Positions 35,871 through 48,404 of a stretch of DNA of 64,000 bases are shown here, one piece after another (position 1 is the stretch's first letter; each line of letters begins with the position of its first letter). The position numbers and the translations under genes were made by a program. The stretch covers positions 3,073,139 through 3,137,138 of the forward strand of contig NC_081154.1 of the NCBI RefSeq assembly GCF_958295425.1. Direction: 5' to 3'. This stretch comes from Solea solea. Taxonomy: Eukaryota; Chordata; Actinopteri; Pleuronectiformes; Soleidae. Under the pieces are notes generated by a model. It worked only from the letters and a program-made list of their open reading frames with translations, was not told where the DNA came from and ran no database searches.

Positions 35871-36311
35871 AAAGGCCCTGGTATACTATCCTGGGTAGAC
35901 GCAGATTTTGGGTATACCCAAATTCGTTTGTTGGGTATACCTAAATTCGTGGAGTATGTCCAAAATCTGCATCATCATTGCGCAGATTTTGGAACTGTGC
36001 ACATTAGGGTTAGGGTTTGTTGGGGGTAACGAATGGGAAAGTTGAGTATAAGCCCCCGCTCACCAAGCAGAAAACACATTTCAAGTTGCCAAGAATAGTC
36101 ATCCAATCCTCGATCTGGCAACCCTTGAACCGGCTGACACCCCGACTCCCCTGCTCGAAAGGCCTTTCAGAACCCACTCAAACCAGACGAGCCCCAGGGG
36201 AGCTGTAGCATTCTTCTCTTCTTCTTTGGTAGGAATGCGTCCTATTCCCCGCTTCCAGACTTCTACCGCCACCCGATGGTCTACGGGACGCGCAAGTATA
36301 TCAGGGCCCTA
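35871..36311 (+). mobile_element. Dispersed MITE-like element, copy C, both ends visible
   Basis: The left end AAAGGCCCTGGTATAC and the inverted right end AGGGCCCTGATATAC form terminal inverted repeats around about 440 bp. The interior holds TTGGGTATACC repeats, two TTAGGG units and the block shared with copies A and B. Confidence 0.75.
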
Positions 36312-36319
36312 ACAAAAGC

Positions 36320-37990
36320 ACTCATAGATGCACACAGGCTTTGGCAACTATCCATTTCATGTGCCAAAATTCCAGCATGCTTAGCCAAAGGGTTCTCCCT
36401 CAAGAAATATACATTACTGGATACAGTACATAAGGGCCCTGCACACTGTATTACCTCCACACTACATTACCATCCAATCAGAGATGAAAGCTGCTGTGTG
36501 TAACTTTTCTATATAAATGAATGTCTGTTACATTCGAGCCTTTTCTCATTTGAGTTCACACAAAGCTGTTTAAGCTTCTCAGCTCCACACGACTCCCCCT
36601 CGCTGTCTGTGTTTCTCAGTGTAGCAGTGTTTTGTTTCCGACACAGAGTGAATGTGTTTTTACATCACGACTGACTGAAGGAAGGCAGAAGCATAACGGC
36701 AACAGTGTGATGGCGTAACAGATGTTGAACATTGACCTAGAGGTGATGGTAGATTTCATCATCAGAGGGTGAATACAAAGCTCAGCGTGGCTGTCTGTGT
36801 ACCCACCAATTTGTTTTCCATGTCCGTGTTGGTATAATTAAGCACAAGCTCCACGATACCGCATCGGTTCTAGCTCAGCGTGAGCTGATAAACACATTCA
36901 AAAGTGCAATTTATCTTTAAAATAAAAACAAATGCAAGTGTCATCGTAGATGTTCATAGCCTTGGACGCAGATTCTAAATGGCACGGGTCCCATTTGGAG
37001 TAAAATTGAGGCATTTCTCCCCCACTCTTTTCCCTCGCTCTCATTCACTGTTATACACCCACCCTCCATTTCTCCAGCGTAGGACTTGACAGAGCTATCA
37101 TTACCCTGCCACCTATTTACTCGCAGCCTGTTATTTTCCATTTGCTTTGAGGGAACCTGGGGCCAAAGTCCCTGCCCAGAATACTAGATCCTAACCACAG
37201 GATATATCCCCAAGTGGCTTGGCAAGTGTGGGTCCACTACCACTCTGTATACACTTTCTGTCATTCTTTCTATAGTTTTTCCCCGTCCATGGCTGCTTAT
37301 GCAAATGGAGTCCCTCCTTTTTAAAGAGCTGTCTTCTCATAATCCGATGGATGGCTCCATTTTCAGGGCTACACACACACACACACACACACAGTCCCCT
37401 CTATTAGGAATACAAGGACACATGCTCTCCTTCATAAATATTCCCACCGACTGGCACATACATGTACACATGTGTACGCACACTCGAGCGCAGAGAGCAA
37501 ACGCTCCCCTGCAGCAGCACAGGCGTGTTATATTTTGAGAAGCGAAGCGCTTTAAGCCGCAACAGCTTCCAAACCGGAGGACTGTTGCCAGCAGCCATGC
37601 AGCACTCAGTGGGGTAAACACTGGCATAATCTAAATCTCTCTCTGTGATGTGCCAGCATATCTTTATTTCTGCTCTCTTTAAAGGCCCCGCAAGGAAGTC
37701 AAGACAAGGGTAAAATGATAAGAGCTCCCCCTCCTCTTTTCTCTCTCTCTCCATCTCTACGTTTTTTTTCCCTATCCTTTGCATTAACCCACCCTCACAT
37801 TGACCCTCTTTGTCTTCCTTTTATCTCATTTATCCCCCCCAAACATAAGCGCGCACACACACACACACACGTCTGCTAATGTCCTCTTTGCCGTACCCAT
37901 TTTGCACAGCCATAATTCACACATACATTCAAAAGTCAATGACAATGCGTCATTCCTCTATTGTCCCTTTGATAAGCACTCGAAATGACA
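36320..37990. other. Rara intron, no gene seen
   Basis: Mostly unique sequence with a CA tract at about 37370-37393, a CT tract near 37745 and a CA tract at about 37855-37870. No exon recognised on either strand. Confidence 0.55.
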
Positions 37991-37999
37991 GCATTTGTC

Positions 38000-38600
38000 A
38001 AATATAGGGCAGTTACCTAATGGAAAGAGATGAAGGAGGCAAGGAAAGGAGGGGAGCCGAGGAACATTTCTAAGAGGTTGTGCAGGTTCTTGCCCTGCAT
38101 GGCTCAGAGTGATTGAATTATCAAGCAGGGCTTTGCTTGTTGTCCGAGGGGGTTTCAGAGGAAAAGCCCTTTTCTCAGCGGCTAATGTGCTTTTTCAGCC
38201 TCGCACAATGGCTGGCTGTGTTGCGCAAAGGGGCTAAGAGAGCTCTGTGCAGCCAAGGCTTATGGGGCCACCAGCTCTCTTTTGGCACCCCTCGAAAAGG
38301 GGCCTCTGGCCACACTTAACCTCGAGCCTGTCTGCTAGCGTTAGCACGTAGCCACCGTCAAGTGCAAAGACAATGCGCTTGTGACGGCGGTGGCACATCG
38401 CGGGGGACGAGCGAAACCCAGCCCGACTGTTGCAAAGTGAATTGTGCCGTCTTCAGATCGTCATTAGGGGGGTGAGATAATGCGAGGACATGCGTGTTAA
38501 TCCTGCAGCGCCATCTCAATCTGTATGCTGCGTCTATTGTGGCCATTTCATTTAGCTTAGCTCGTCTGTGAGGCTTGAATATTAAACATGTCAACAAGGA
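38000..38600. promoter_or_regulatory. Candidate conserved non-coding region in the rara intron
   Basis: Around 600 bp with no microsatellite or recognised transposon, with GC-balanced blocks and CATTTCATTTAGCTTAGC near its end. It is one of the longest repeat-free stretches in the intron. It is not coding: frames are short and unrecognisable. Confidence 0.25.
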
Positions 38601-38964
38601 TTCTGTGCTGAGAACTTTTGTTTGACAGTATTTATTTTAATTGGAATGCAGGTGTGCGGTCGACATTTGCAATCATCTGTGGTCCACAGGTAATATATGA
38701 CCCAAATGTTCCACCTCTTTTCTTCTTCTAATTATTATTATTTGTTAAACATACAACGTGTTGACAGATTCATTACTTGAATTTAATATCTGAGCTTCAT
38801 AACGTTGAGCGCTGGTCGATATTTTCTCTCTGTTCCTCGTTTGTTTTTCACAATTCTGCTTTCATTTCCCGACCTCCTCCTTTCACCATGTCTTGGATCT
38901 CACTTTCTTTGTGTGTGGCAGTTTGTCTATGTTCAGTGGAAAGAGGCACCCGAAACCTGCACTG

Positions 38965-39190
38965 ACACACACACACACACACACAGGTTTGCCTAGCTAT
39001 TCTTCTTAGGACACTGCATCAATTTCCATTCATAAGGACAGCCTAAACAAAGCTTTATCCATAATCTTAACCACACACAGTTAAAGCCTTAACCTCGCCA
39101 CTATTCAGATCTTAGCCCCTAAAACTTAACCAGTTCATCAGAAATTAGGTTCTGCCCCTTTAGGACCAGGATTTGGTCTCCATGAGGACT
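38965..39190 (-). repeat. Inverted copy of the AATAGCTGCACAAACC / GAGGAC repeat
   Basis: A CA tract is followed by GGTTTGCCTAGCTATTCTTC, ACTGCATCAATTTCCATTC, TTAACC-rich sequence and TTTGGTCTCCATGAGGAC, the reverse of the 51.2 and 49.7 kb sequence blocks. Confidence 0.55.
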
Positions 39191-39239
39191 AATGTTCAAG
39201 AAAAATAATAAATAATAACACACAGGCCATATTTGAACC

Positions 39240-39342
39240 CCGGCTTTTGCCGTATGTCAGTTGGGATTGGCACCGGCAAACCCTCATGTGGAGGATAAAG
39301 CAGTAGAAGATGAATGAATGAATGAATGAATGAATGAATGAA
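39240..39342 (+). mobile_element. Tail of the same fish repeat family, ending in (GAAT)n
   Basis: GTCAGTTGGGATTGGCACCG, GGAGGATAAAGCAGTAGAAG, then GAATGAATGAATG to about 39342. The tetranucleotide tail is part of the repeat. Confidence 0.65.
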
Positions 39343-39818
39343 CTTTTGTCTCATTCCAAACTTCAGCTAGGTATCAAACTCCCTCTGTATCACCCATTGT
39401 GTTGTCGTTTGATATCCGATTCCATTACCTAAGGACTTGATTTCATCAGTGTTTCATCAGGAGAAGAGAAAGGCAGGGTTTATGTGTGTGTGTGTTTGCT
39501 TAACACATAAGAGGGAACACCTAACACCCATTTTAGCCTCACTCCACTGGCTCCACTGGTTCATTTTTAAAATGATTTTATTTGTTTTTCTAATTTAATT
39601 ATATATATATATGAAATAGTAATTTCTTAATACTTAAACAGGCTGCTTCATCCTTACACTCCTGCACGGTCTCTGAGATTGTGGAACACTCCTCCTCTGC
39701 ACGCCCTCTGTTAGACACGCCCCTTCACTGTCCACGTATCTTAAAACCCATTTAGTATGAGACGTTGGTTTTCACCTGGTTTTATTGTTTTCATTGTACG
39801 ACTTGTTTATTTGTGTTT

Positions 39819-39820
39819 TT

Positions 39821-39871
<51 letters not shown>

Positions 39872-40030
39872 TACATATATATATATAATGTCTTACTATA
39901 TTGTATTTATAGCTGACGTACAGCAATTTGTTTCAGATGTTGTTTTTAAAGCGCTTTATAGATCAAGTTGGATTGGACTGGATTGGTTTAATGAATGGCA
40001 ATATGTAAAAAAAAAAAAAAAAAAAAAAAA
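39819..40030. repeat. (AT)n tract and (A)24 run
   Basis: AT-dominated repeats at 39819-39887 with ATAC interruptions, and 24 A at 40007-40030. The A run follows TGGATTGGACTGGATTGG and may be a retroposon tail, but no element body was recognised. Confidence 0.85.
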
Positions 40031-40194
40031 GGTCTTCATTGCTGGAGGAAACAGGAAATTGCTGCAAAATCGTTCAGGAAATGGTATTGAAGTTCATTTA
40101 TTGACATCTGGGTTATGGATAGTGCTTTGTCACCAAACAATTCTCAGCCATTGATTGAAGACTCTAAAGTGACCATAGGTGTAAATGGATGTTT

Positions 40195-40300
40195 TTATCT
40201 CCGCGTTGACCTTAAGATACACTGGTGACCTTTCAGAGTTGCCCCTGGCATTGGCTCCAGCTCCTCCCGTGACCTGAGCAGCAGAGGTTGAATGAATGAC
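40195..40300 (+). mobile_element. Tail of the same fish repeat family
   Basis: GGTGACCTTTCAGAGTTGCC, GCATTGGCTCCAGCTCC, GAGCAGCAGAGGTTGAATGAATG. Degraded. Confidence 0.5.
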
Positions 40301-41039
40301 TGTGTGGTGTGATGCAGTGTCATGCACGACAGGATCACTGGTTGTTTTCCTCTTTCCCTGATGACAACAGATGAATAAATAATTGTGTGAAGTCACGGAC
40401 GGTGATCGGTCACTGACGATGACTAAGGCCGGAGGAGATGGTCACGCACACACTCACGTTCACTCAAACACTCGATGACTGTACTTGCACCGACTGTAAC
40501 CAAACATTATCTCTGTCTCTCAGTTCAGTCCGACCCCCACAGACAGCGTGCAGGTTTCACGTTCCCCGTGGCCCCCGGGGTCACCGAGGCCTAAACAGTA
40601 CACATCCACAAAGCACCAACATCACACACAATTACTCAATAGCAGTTAGGTTCTTTTGATCAGCCGCTTGTTATGTGTACACAGTGTGCGCTGGATAAAA
40701 AGGCCCCGTAAACAAGTCTCCCACTGAGAGGCGAAATCATGGAAGGCTGTGTGTGGAGTCTGTCACCGGAAACGATTCTGACAGTGGAGCGAGGGGGGGG
40801 GGGGGGGGGAAATCAGCCACAGTCCTCCAGTGGTCAGCGGTCGTCCTTACAGGGTCAGTATGCTTCAAATCAAGTGGTTGCTGTGGGGGACTTGAGCAGC
40901 ATCTGAAAACATCTTCAAAACGGTGGCTCAAGGCTCGGCCTTGAATTGATCAGCAGATCTGGAAACCTTCAAACGAGGCTTTTTTGAAATTTTTTTTAGC
41001 TTTAGCCAAGATAGTTTGGTAGAAGAAACAAAGGACAGT

Positions 41040-41290
41040 ACATTTTTAGATATTAGGGTTGTGGGTGCAGTGGCTACCATTGTTGCCTCTTTTGTGGGTG
41101 TATTTTTTCCCCCTGGTTACTTCATCCCACTGTCCAAAAACATGCAGAAAAGGTTCATTAGACGCATGAGTGTGAGGGTGGATGGTTGTTTGTGGACCGG
41201 TGTGATCTGTCCTGGGTGGACCTCGCCTTTCGCCCTATGGCAAGTTGGATTGGCTCCAGGCCCCACCTGGATAAACTGTTGGCCGTTTTT
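41040..41290 (+). mobile_element. Degraded copy of the same fish repeat family (body)
   Basis: GTGGGTGCAGTGGCTACC, ACTGTCCAAAAACATGCAG, GATGGTTGTTTGTGGACCGG, TCTGTCCTGGGTGGACCTCG and TTGGATTGGCTCCAGGCC follow the order of the common teleost repeat. An open frame across it is not a gene. Confidence 0.65.
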
Positions 41291-41494
41291 TTATTATCTG
41301 AACTGGCAAATTGATATAAAAGATATAAAAGGTGATGAATCTTGTTTTCAGCAGCTGTGTGGTAGAGCCACAGAGGCGTGGCCCACACTCATTCAAAACA
41401 AAAATAGTTTTACATTAAATAAAGGTCGATTTTCTGTATTTTGTGTCTTATTTTTCAGCTTTTTGGTGCAAGTTGTGAGTGATTAGCCAATGTG

Positions 41495-44190
41495 AGGAAA
41501 ACAGTGATGAAAGAAAAGTTCTCCCACATTTTCTGTGGTGGCGTAAAACAGAACATCTTAAAGGGAGAAGGCAGTGGTGACTGATCACAGGGAAAGTTAA
41601 GAGGGCAACACTGCATACCTAAGGTCAAACTCAAGACCCTGCCTGCCTGACCCCGCGTCCCCTCTAATCGTTCATTCTTTGAAAGAAAGAGACAGGGCTG
41701 AAGATGAGGTTAGGAAGAGAGGGAGAGGAAGATCAAGAGAGCCACAGTGTGATTGAAGGAAGTAAATGACCCCTGCAGGCATCTTAAATCACAACAGGCC
41801 CAGACAAACCCTTCACCAAAGAATCAGGAGCAGATTCACTGCTTCTTTACTCAAATGACCACTGACTCTAGCGTTTAAAGACGCAGGTGGTGGTTAGGAC
41901 GGGAGTGTCCGGAGCTTTCCTCATGCAACACAACAAACTCACATGTTTGTGTGTTTTATCAGATGTCTGTCTGCGTGTAATTGTGCCGTTGCAGTTCAAA
42001 ATTGTGTCAGCTGACGTGTTTTTTGCCCCAGAGTGTGCATTAAATGTCTCTGTTTACTGTTGACATGGCCCGAGAGAGAGACAGAGAGAGAGACAGACAG
42101 AGAGAGAGAGAGAGAGACAGGGGTCAGGCTGTGCCAGAGATGGGATTTCGCTGATTCAATATTTACTCATCAAACAGAACTATTTCCTGTAAGCACTTGG
42201 CCAAACTCATGCTCTCGGCGTCTCAGTTCTCAGTCTACCTTTGTTTCGTCTCTCTCTGTTTCTCTCAGTTGGGGTTTTTAATTTTACGACCTGTTCCTGT
42301 TCCTGTCCCATCTCCTCCTCCCTCCTCTGTACACCCTTCATCACTTTCTTCATCGCCTCCCCTCGGTCAAAGAGGTTGGAGCAGTGTGCAAACATCCGTC
42401 TATCCATCCACCTGCCAATTCACACAGGCCTTCACCGTGGCTGTGAGCTTCCACTGGGGATTATAATTGAGCCGTGTGGGAGCTGGTTGGACTCGGGAAG
42501 TCGCGTTGAGCTCTGAAAAGTTCACAATCTAAGGTTCTCATGGGTGTGGCTGCAGGACATTATGCGTGTGTTTAATCAAGCATTTGATTAAATCCCGGAA
42601 AAGGTTCACACCTTTATTAATCTCCTGTTTTACTTTCCCTGTCCCTCATGTTGTCTTGGTTGTGAAATAAATGTATCGCACCATGTTTTTCTTCCAGCTA
42701 GCAGCTAAGCTAAATCCACTGCTTTGTTCATTTCTTTTGCCTCTATGTGGTAGAACCAGAAACACTGATATATGATTGTCTGCCGACATCACAACATGTC
42801 TTTCTCTTATTTGTGGGGCCAGGAGGGCATTCAGTGTCGGTCTAAAGCAGTTTATCCATCATGGTATGACAACAGACCAGTTTTTGTAGCTGTTTGTTTG
42901 AGATTAGACTACGATCATTGAAGCTGACTGTCGTGGGTCTAGCTCTACCCATACCGTATCGTACCATTCCTCTGGTACCCCAAGGGAAGGGTAACCAAAA
43001 AATGGAACAGTTGGGGCCGGTTATTTTAGTAGGGTTCCGATTGGAAACCCAAAAAAATACGTTCCACTCAGTGGAAACACGCCATAAAGCCAAACTGCCT
43101 CCACTGTAATCTCTTCTGAACGTCACAGTAAATACTGATTGGTACAAACAGTTTAGTGCGCGTCTAGGCTGTATATTTTGAAATCAAGCAGGTTTTTAAT
43201 TTTCCTTCCCGTTATATTCAACATTTGGATAAAAACTGACAGCCCTGTTCAACAGTGCATGGCCGCCAAGATGTACCTGGTGTGTTTTCTGCAGGGAAGA
43301 CAACTATATGGCCTCCTTGCTCCTCCACCCCCACCCAATACTGAAAAAAAAAAAGAAAGCACTCAGTCCTGGCAGATGTGTTGTCAAAGCCAGCGCTTTT
43401 CAGACCTTTGAAAAATAGCCTTTATGTCAAAACCAGATCACTTGGACCGAGAGAACACATGGAAAGTAGTGGAAGTGCTCCAGGGGAAAACGTTTTTGAG
43501 GGGAATATTTTAAGTCTTTATCATGGAGGTAGTCGTTTGTCTGTCGACACATTTGCTCTGGCTGCTTACACTGTTATGCCCAGAAGCTGACGTAGTTTTC
43601 CCCTTTCGGTGCTCGTGTGCGTTTTGTACGTGCGCACACATCTGTCCAGTTTCTTTACTTAGTGTGTGTGGCTGTGGACTGGAAACCATGCCGCCCAATC
43701 TCAAACCATGTTGCTGTAAGCTGAAAAACAAAAGCTGATATAAAATGGCCTTGGACAAGAAGGGAGAGCAGCCTTGGATATTATTCGTTCGTGTCTCTCA
43801 TTTCCTCCCAGACCCTCTTGCCTTTTGTGTCCATGTACTGTGCTCATGTTAATGGTTATTCATTTGAAGGCCACGAGTTTGTGTATGTTTGAAAACAGCA
43901 TTGTGTTATATTAAATCTCAGTTCCTGCATTGAGAAAGTAGAGAGCAAGGATTTCTCTGTTGTGAACACACAACATGCGTCTTTAGTTATTTATTCATTT
44001 TAAAATGAAGAGGTAATGATGTAAATGTAGCATAAAATTGAATTATGGCAGCAAAAATACTCGCAGACTCTGCCATCGCTGTCTCTGTTGCCGCTGTCGT
44101 CATCCTCTTCTTGTTTGATCGGTTAACTTTGTGATGACTTTTATTTTCGTTCCTTTTTTACCCCTTCCTTTCCTCTTGCTCTCTGCATTC
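41495..44190. other. Rara intron, no gene seen
   Basis: A GAGA/CAGA tract at about 42072-42118; otherwise unique sequence apart from the MITE near 43.0 kb and the 20-bp block at 43163 shared with 33313. Open frames of 65-100 codons have no recognisable domains. Confidence 0.55.
42925..43090. mobile_element. MITE-like repeat (GTACC / GTGGAAACAC family), copy 1
   Basis: Shares GGTA(A)CC...AAAAATGGA(A/C)CAGTTGGGG and GCCGGTTATTTT(A/G)GTA with 48.4-48.6 kb, and ends CAGTGGAAACACGCCATAA, similar in form to Harbinger-like ends. The left boundary is uncertain. Confidence 0.6.
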
Positions 44191-44600
44191 TGTTTCTGTG
44201 GTTGTATACATTGTAATGTAGACAATGCACACACACGATTTATTAGTCATTAGTCCGACTAAACCCAAGCCGTCTTAGTAGGACTAACGTAGCTGGATAA
44301 TGCGATTCTTAGTCCGATTACTCCTGCATGTATACACTTTGTCGGACTGTAGTCGGACACGGTGTTGGTTCATTCGGTTTGTGGTTGTATAGATTGTAAT
44401 GTAAACAATGAACACACACGATTTATTAGTCATTAGTCCGACTAAACTCAAGCCGTCTTAGTCGGACTAACGTAGCTGGATAATGCGATTCATAGTCCGA
44501 TTACTCCTGCATGTATACACTTTGTCGGACTGTAGTCGGACTCCTGTGGTTGCATAAACCGTCATTTGCTCACATAACGCGTGCATGCATTCTGTGTTTT
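44191..44600 (+). repeat. 183-bp tandem array of the TTAGTCGGACTAA family
   Basis: The unit starting GTGGTTGTAT at 44198 recurs at 44381 (period 183) and, partially, near 44546. Each unit has CATTAGTCCGACTAAAC, TGGATAATGCGATTC, AGTCCGATTACTCCTGCATG and GTCGGACTGTAGTCGGAC. Confidence 0.85.
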
Positions 44601-45983
44601 TGGTGTAGCGGCGTCACAGCGCCATGCACAGTCCTGGCATAGGTACTGCATCCTTTTGTCGTGTGGGTGACGACACTGTTGGAGACAATGCCGCGTGTAC
44701 GGGAAATCTTTTTAAGAGCAACAAATAAAAGATCTTTTCAGGAAAATCCCATTTCCATGTGGATGAGGCCTGAAGGCCTCAGTTGTTACTGTGTTAAACC
44801 TTCAGTAGTTGAAGCGTCTTGTATTTCTTGGCAGCCGCTGACTGTAGCTTCATATTAACAATCCAGTCTTGAGACTGGGTTTTGACAACACATTAACATG
44901 TTTATCAAAAAAAATCGTCCTTGAATCGTTTCTCGAGGCTGGTCTTGGTTTAGTTTCGCAGAGGAGAAATAATTGACAACAGTTTTGATTCTGTGTATTT
45001 TTATTGTCTTTAAATCACTTCACTGCCTGCGTTGGCTGCTGTTTTGAGAACAACAAAGCGACTTCACGGGGCTTTTACTTTGGAGAGGAGCGCCACACCT
45101 CAGGTGTTGTGTTTCAGGACTGTGCGAAAGGCAATGGAATGAATGCTCACAAGTACACACACACACAGATAGAGTGTGTGAGAGAGAGGGAGTGTAAAGT
45201 TTGCTCCTCCCCTGGCAGACTTCAAAGCTGCCTGTCCCCTGAGAAACTTCAAACGCTGGGGAGGCCATTAAAAGACAAAAATTATTTTCTGTAAGGTCAT
45301 GATTTATTTGATTGAAAAATGAAACCACTAACCCAACAGACATTATTTTTCCTTCCCAGAGCCTGCTTTACCAGGCACAAACTAAATTGCTACCAGGTGG
45401 GAATCCACTTAAGAGCAGCAAAGCTCTGACTGAAGAGCTGCAGCATTCTTGCTTGCCCTTGTCTTTCATTCTCTCCTTTGAATGCATGTCCTCTTTCAGT
45501 CTCGGCCTCTTTCTCTCTCTCCGACCCTCTCCATTAATCGTTCCTTCCTTTAGCGAACAAAGCTGCATGAAATGTACACAAATTCAACATCTGGTGAGAT
45601 TGTAGTGCTAACAAACAGCTACCTGTCAGTGGAGGTAATATGAAGGAGGTGCAGGACAGGAGCGCGCAGTGTGTTTGAGAGAAATGGGCCAGCAGTGAAA
45701 TGCAAGCGTGTGAGAGAGTGATGGACGTGATGGAGAGTGTGTTGTGAGACAGGTGAAGGACAGAATTAAACATGTAGGTGGGTGTGGAGTGTCCTTTCAA
45801 GGAGAAGGAAATGGTTTGGGGGGGGGAAGAGCTTGAAATGGATTAGAGATTATAGTATGGATAGTCCAGCCTGAGTCTGTTGGGAAGTGTCAGGCTGCTA
45901 TGGCTCTCATCGAGGCCTGAAATTCCTTTTTTAAATGACTTTATATTCAGATTTTTATTGGGTTTGTTCGCCTGGACTGAATG

Positions 45984-46230
45984 CATGTTAAAAGTCGGAT
46001 TTTAGTCGGACTAAGACAATAATTTGGTTTTCTTAATGTCGTGTAAACACGTTATTGTGACTAAAATCGAGCTCGGACTGACATACGTGGATAATGCGAT
46101 TCATAGTCTGACTAATCCTGCATGTATACGCTTAGTCGGACTGGAATCGGCGCTGGCGTTCTGCACATGCATCAAATTTCCTCCCCGGACGACGTAGAAA
46201 CTGCAACACAGCAACCACAAGAGCCATGCA
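45984..46230 (+). mobile_element. TTAGTCGGACTAA-family element
   Basis: Begins GCATGTTAAAAGTCGGATTT and carries TTTGGTTTTCTTAATGTCGT, GGATAATGCGATTCATAG and CTTAGTCGGACTGGAATCG. It is followed by CAACACAGCAACCACAAGAG, which recurs near 59.88 kb. The nearby Harbinger-like MITE at 46371 is separate. Confidence 0.7.
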
Positions 46231-46370
46231 CTTCATGCACTGAAAGACTAATGGATTAATGAAGAAAATAATCAAGAGGTTTGACTGTTTTGTAAATAAT
46301 GGTTTGTTGCGACACTAATAAACATATGATAATTAAAATTGGCTTCAAAATCTGTGCAAACACACACTAA

Positions 46371-46679
46371 TGACGCTTTTCCACTGTACATTTCTAGCGC
46401 GGCTTGGCTCGATTCGACTTGGTTTGGTCCATCTTTTTTTTAAATGTTAGAGATTAACGCATGTTTTCAGGATTGTTAAGTCTCTTTAACTGATCTACAG
46501 TGTCATTCCTGTGTCGGACGTCATGCTCATGACTCATCCAGTGACGACACTCTCTGATCAATCATTGGCCGGCAGTCGGTCGACATCACGTTGTGGTATC
46601 GGCTCAGCTCGCTACTGCTACTCAGATGCTACTGCTAATGGAGAGTCCGACTGTAGAACTGTAGAGTGGAAAAGCGCCA
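46371..46679. mobile_element. Harbinger-like MITE with TAA target duplication
   Basis: The terminal inverted repeats TGACGCTTTTCCACT and, inverted, TGGCGCTTTTCCACT enclose 309 bp. TAA flanks both ends (46368-46370 and 46680-46682), matching the 3-bp TWA target of PIF/Harbinger elements. The interior includes GGCTCAGCTCGCTACTG. No transposase. Confidence 0.75.
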
Positions 46680-46689
46680 TAACAGTGTC

Positions 46690-47523
46690 TGAAGACGAAG
46701 TGGCCCTTTAACGGAGTGGCCCTTTAATTCCGTGAAAGCCTCAGCTGCAAGACTTCCTGTCACCATAAATACAGGAACGCTAATCGAACATCCACACATC
46801 CGCTCTTGTAACCATCGACGTGATCGAGAAACGGACACTTCCACAGAAGGACTGGATTTAATCAGAAGCAAATGAATCAATGTTTTCCTGAGCGGATGCG
46901 AGACACAGATGAGGTTCTGTAGCTTTTACACGGGCAACAACAACAAAAGCAAACGGGAGGAATGTTTCTGTGTGCCTGATGTTTCAGCACACTTCAATAC
47001 CAAGAGATTTGAACTAAACTAACGGGCACTTTGCTTTGTGGCCTTGGACATTTAATCAGAAGGCGGTGCAGACTACATAAATAAAGACTTTGCTGTTGCT
47101 TTGGTAAACAGGAAATAAGGTGATGTGCTTCATACACCTCGACAGGCTGTCACTGAAAGGAACGCACATGTGTTTTGCTGCAGACCGAGCAGGAGGTTAT
47201 TGTTTTCTTCGCATGTTAGTTGTGGTTTGTGTCTCAGCGAGTTTAATCTCAGCTTTATTTATCCGTGTGTTTGCTTGAGGCTGTTTTTTTTTTCCTCTGT
47301 GTTTGGAGCGTATCAGCCTCCCAGCACGTGGATCACTCTTTCTCAGCGAGTGTGAACGCCGCTGAGTGGATTTCATTCTTCCATGTGGATATTCCCACTG
47401 TTTGCTCATGAGTGTGTCTGTGTGTTCCCTGATTTCGCGTGCGTGCGCCCCACTGATGAAGCTGCACCCCGTCTTCCAACATCTCCGCCTAATGTTATCT
47501 CACTTCCTCTGACACCCCCCCCC

Positions 47524-47554
<31 letters not shown>

Positions 47555-48400
47555 ACAAACTTACCAAAGAGAGAGAAAATAGCACTTTATTGGAACGCCT
47601 GTCAGGACTCCCCCCGGATTTATGGCCAACACACAGCGTTTATCACTCAGCAGAGAGAGGCAGAGTAAAAAGGGGGAGTGGAGGGGAGACGGGGAGGGGG
47701 TGAAGCAAAACAGGAGTGCTTGAATCTCCCATTTGCATACGTCGTCCTCCTCAAAAGCAAGTGGAACCACTTCTGGAAGGAGATCATTAAATTATCACAC
47801 TGTTCACATCTTGAACACATTTTCGGGACAAACTGAAGCCACTGGAGATGTTTGTTGAATTTATTGCGTCAGCTCAAGATTGTTGAAAACTGATTGCACA
47901 TTTTTATTTTATTTTTTGCCTGCTTGCAAAAGACAAAAGAAAGAAGAAGAAGAAAAAGCCAGGGCAACAAAGCATCATGGTTTCTGTTGATTTGATTGAT
48001 CAATAAACAATGATGACAAGGTGCTAACAGAGACTGGAGGCATGAGTTTTTGTTTTTGCTCGTAAAAGCATCTGTTGGGTGTTATGATTGTAGATCAAAT
48101 GCTTGTGTCCGCTGACTTTTCCTCTCTCTCCGCCACTGACTTTGTTCCGCGTTGTTTTCCTCTGTTGGGTCTTTGAGAACAGAAACAACAAAACATTGTT
48201 TGTGTGTTCTCTGTGAAGCAAAACTATCACCCCAGACTAAGGGAGCGTTTGTTAGTATACAGCAGCAGCACAGGGCGGGTGTTAATCCTGTCAGGCTGCT
48301 GAAGGACTGGGTTTTTGGAGCAGTAGAATTTGCTTCGGAAACATTTTCGTGGGAGCTTCTTTGTGTTTTCAGTCCAACTTCAACCTGATTGTGTTGTATG
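46690..48400. other. Rara intron, no gene seen
   Basis: Unique sequence with the poly-C/CA tract at 47.5 kb. 47.71-47.80 kb (CCCATTTGCATACGTCG, GAGATCATTAAATTATCAC) could be a short conserved element. TTGATTGATCAATAA near 47994 resembles a PBX-type site. Confidence 0.45.
47515..47557. repeat. (C)26 run followed by (CA)n
   Basis: Twenty-six C then CA repeats. It is among the longest mononucleotide runs in the window and its length may be affected by sequencing error. Confidence 0.9.
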
Positions 48401-48404
48401 TCTC

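Noticed and set aside
36004..36015. Telomere-type (TTAGGG)2
   Set aside because: Only two units, inside the MITE-like copy C; not an interstitial telomere.
41016..41486. 156-codon open frame on the + strand
   Set aside because: It runs across a degraded fish dispersed repeat (TGTCCAAAAACATGCAG, TTGGATTGGCTCCAGG); not a gene.
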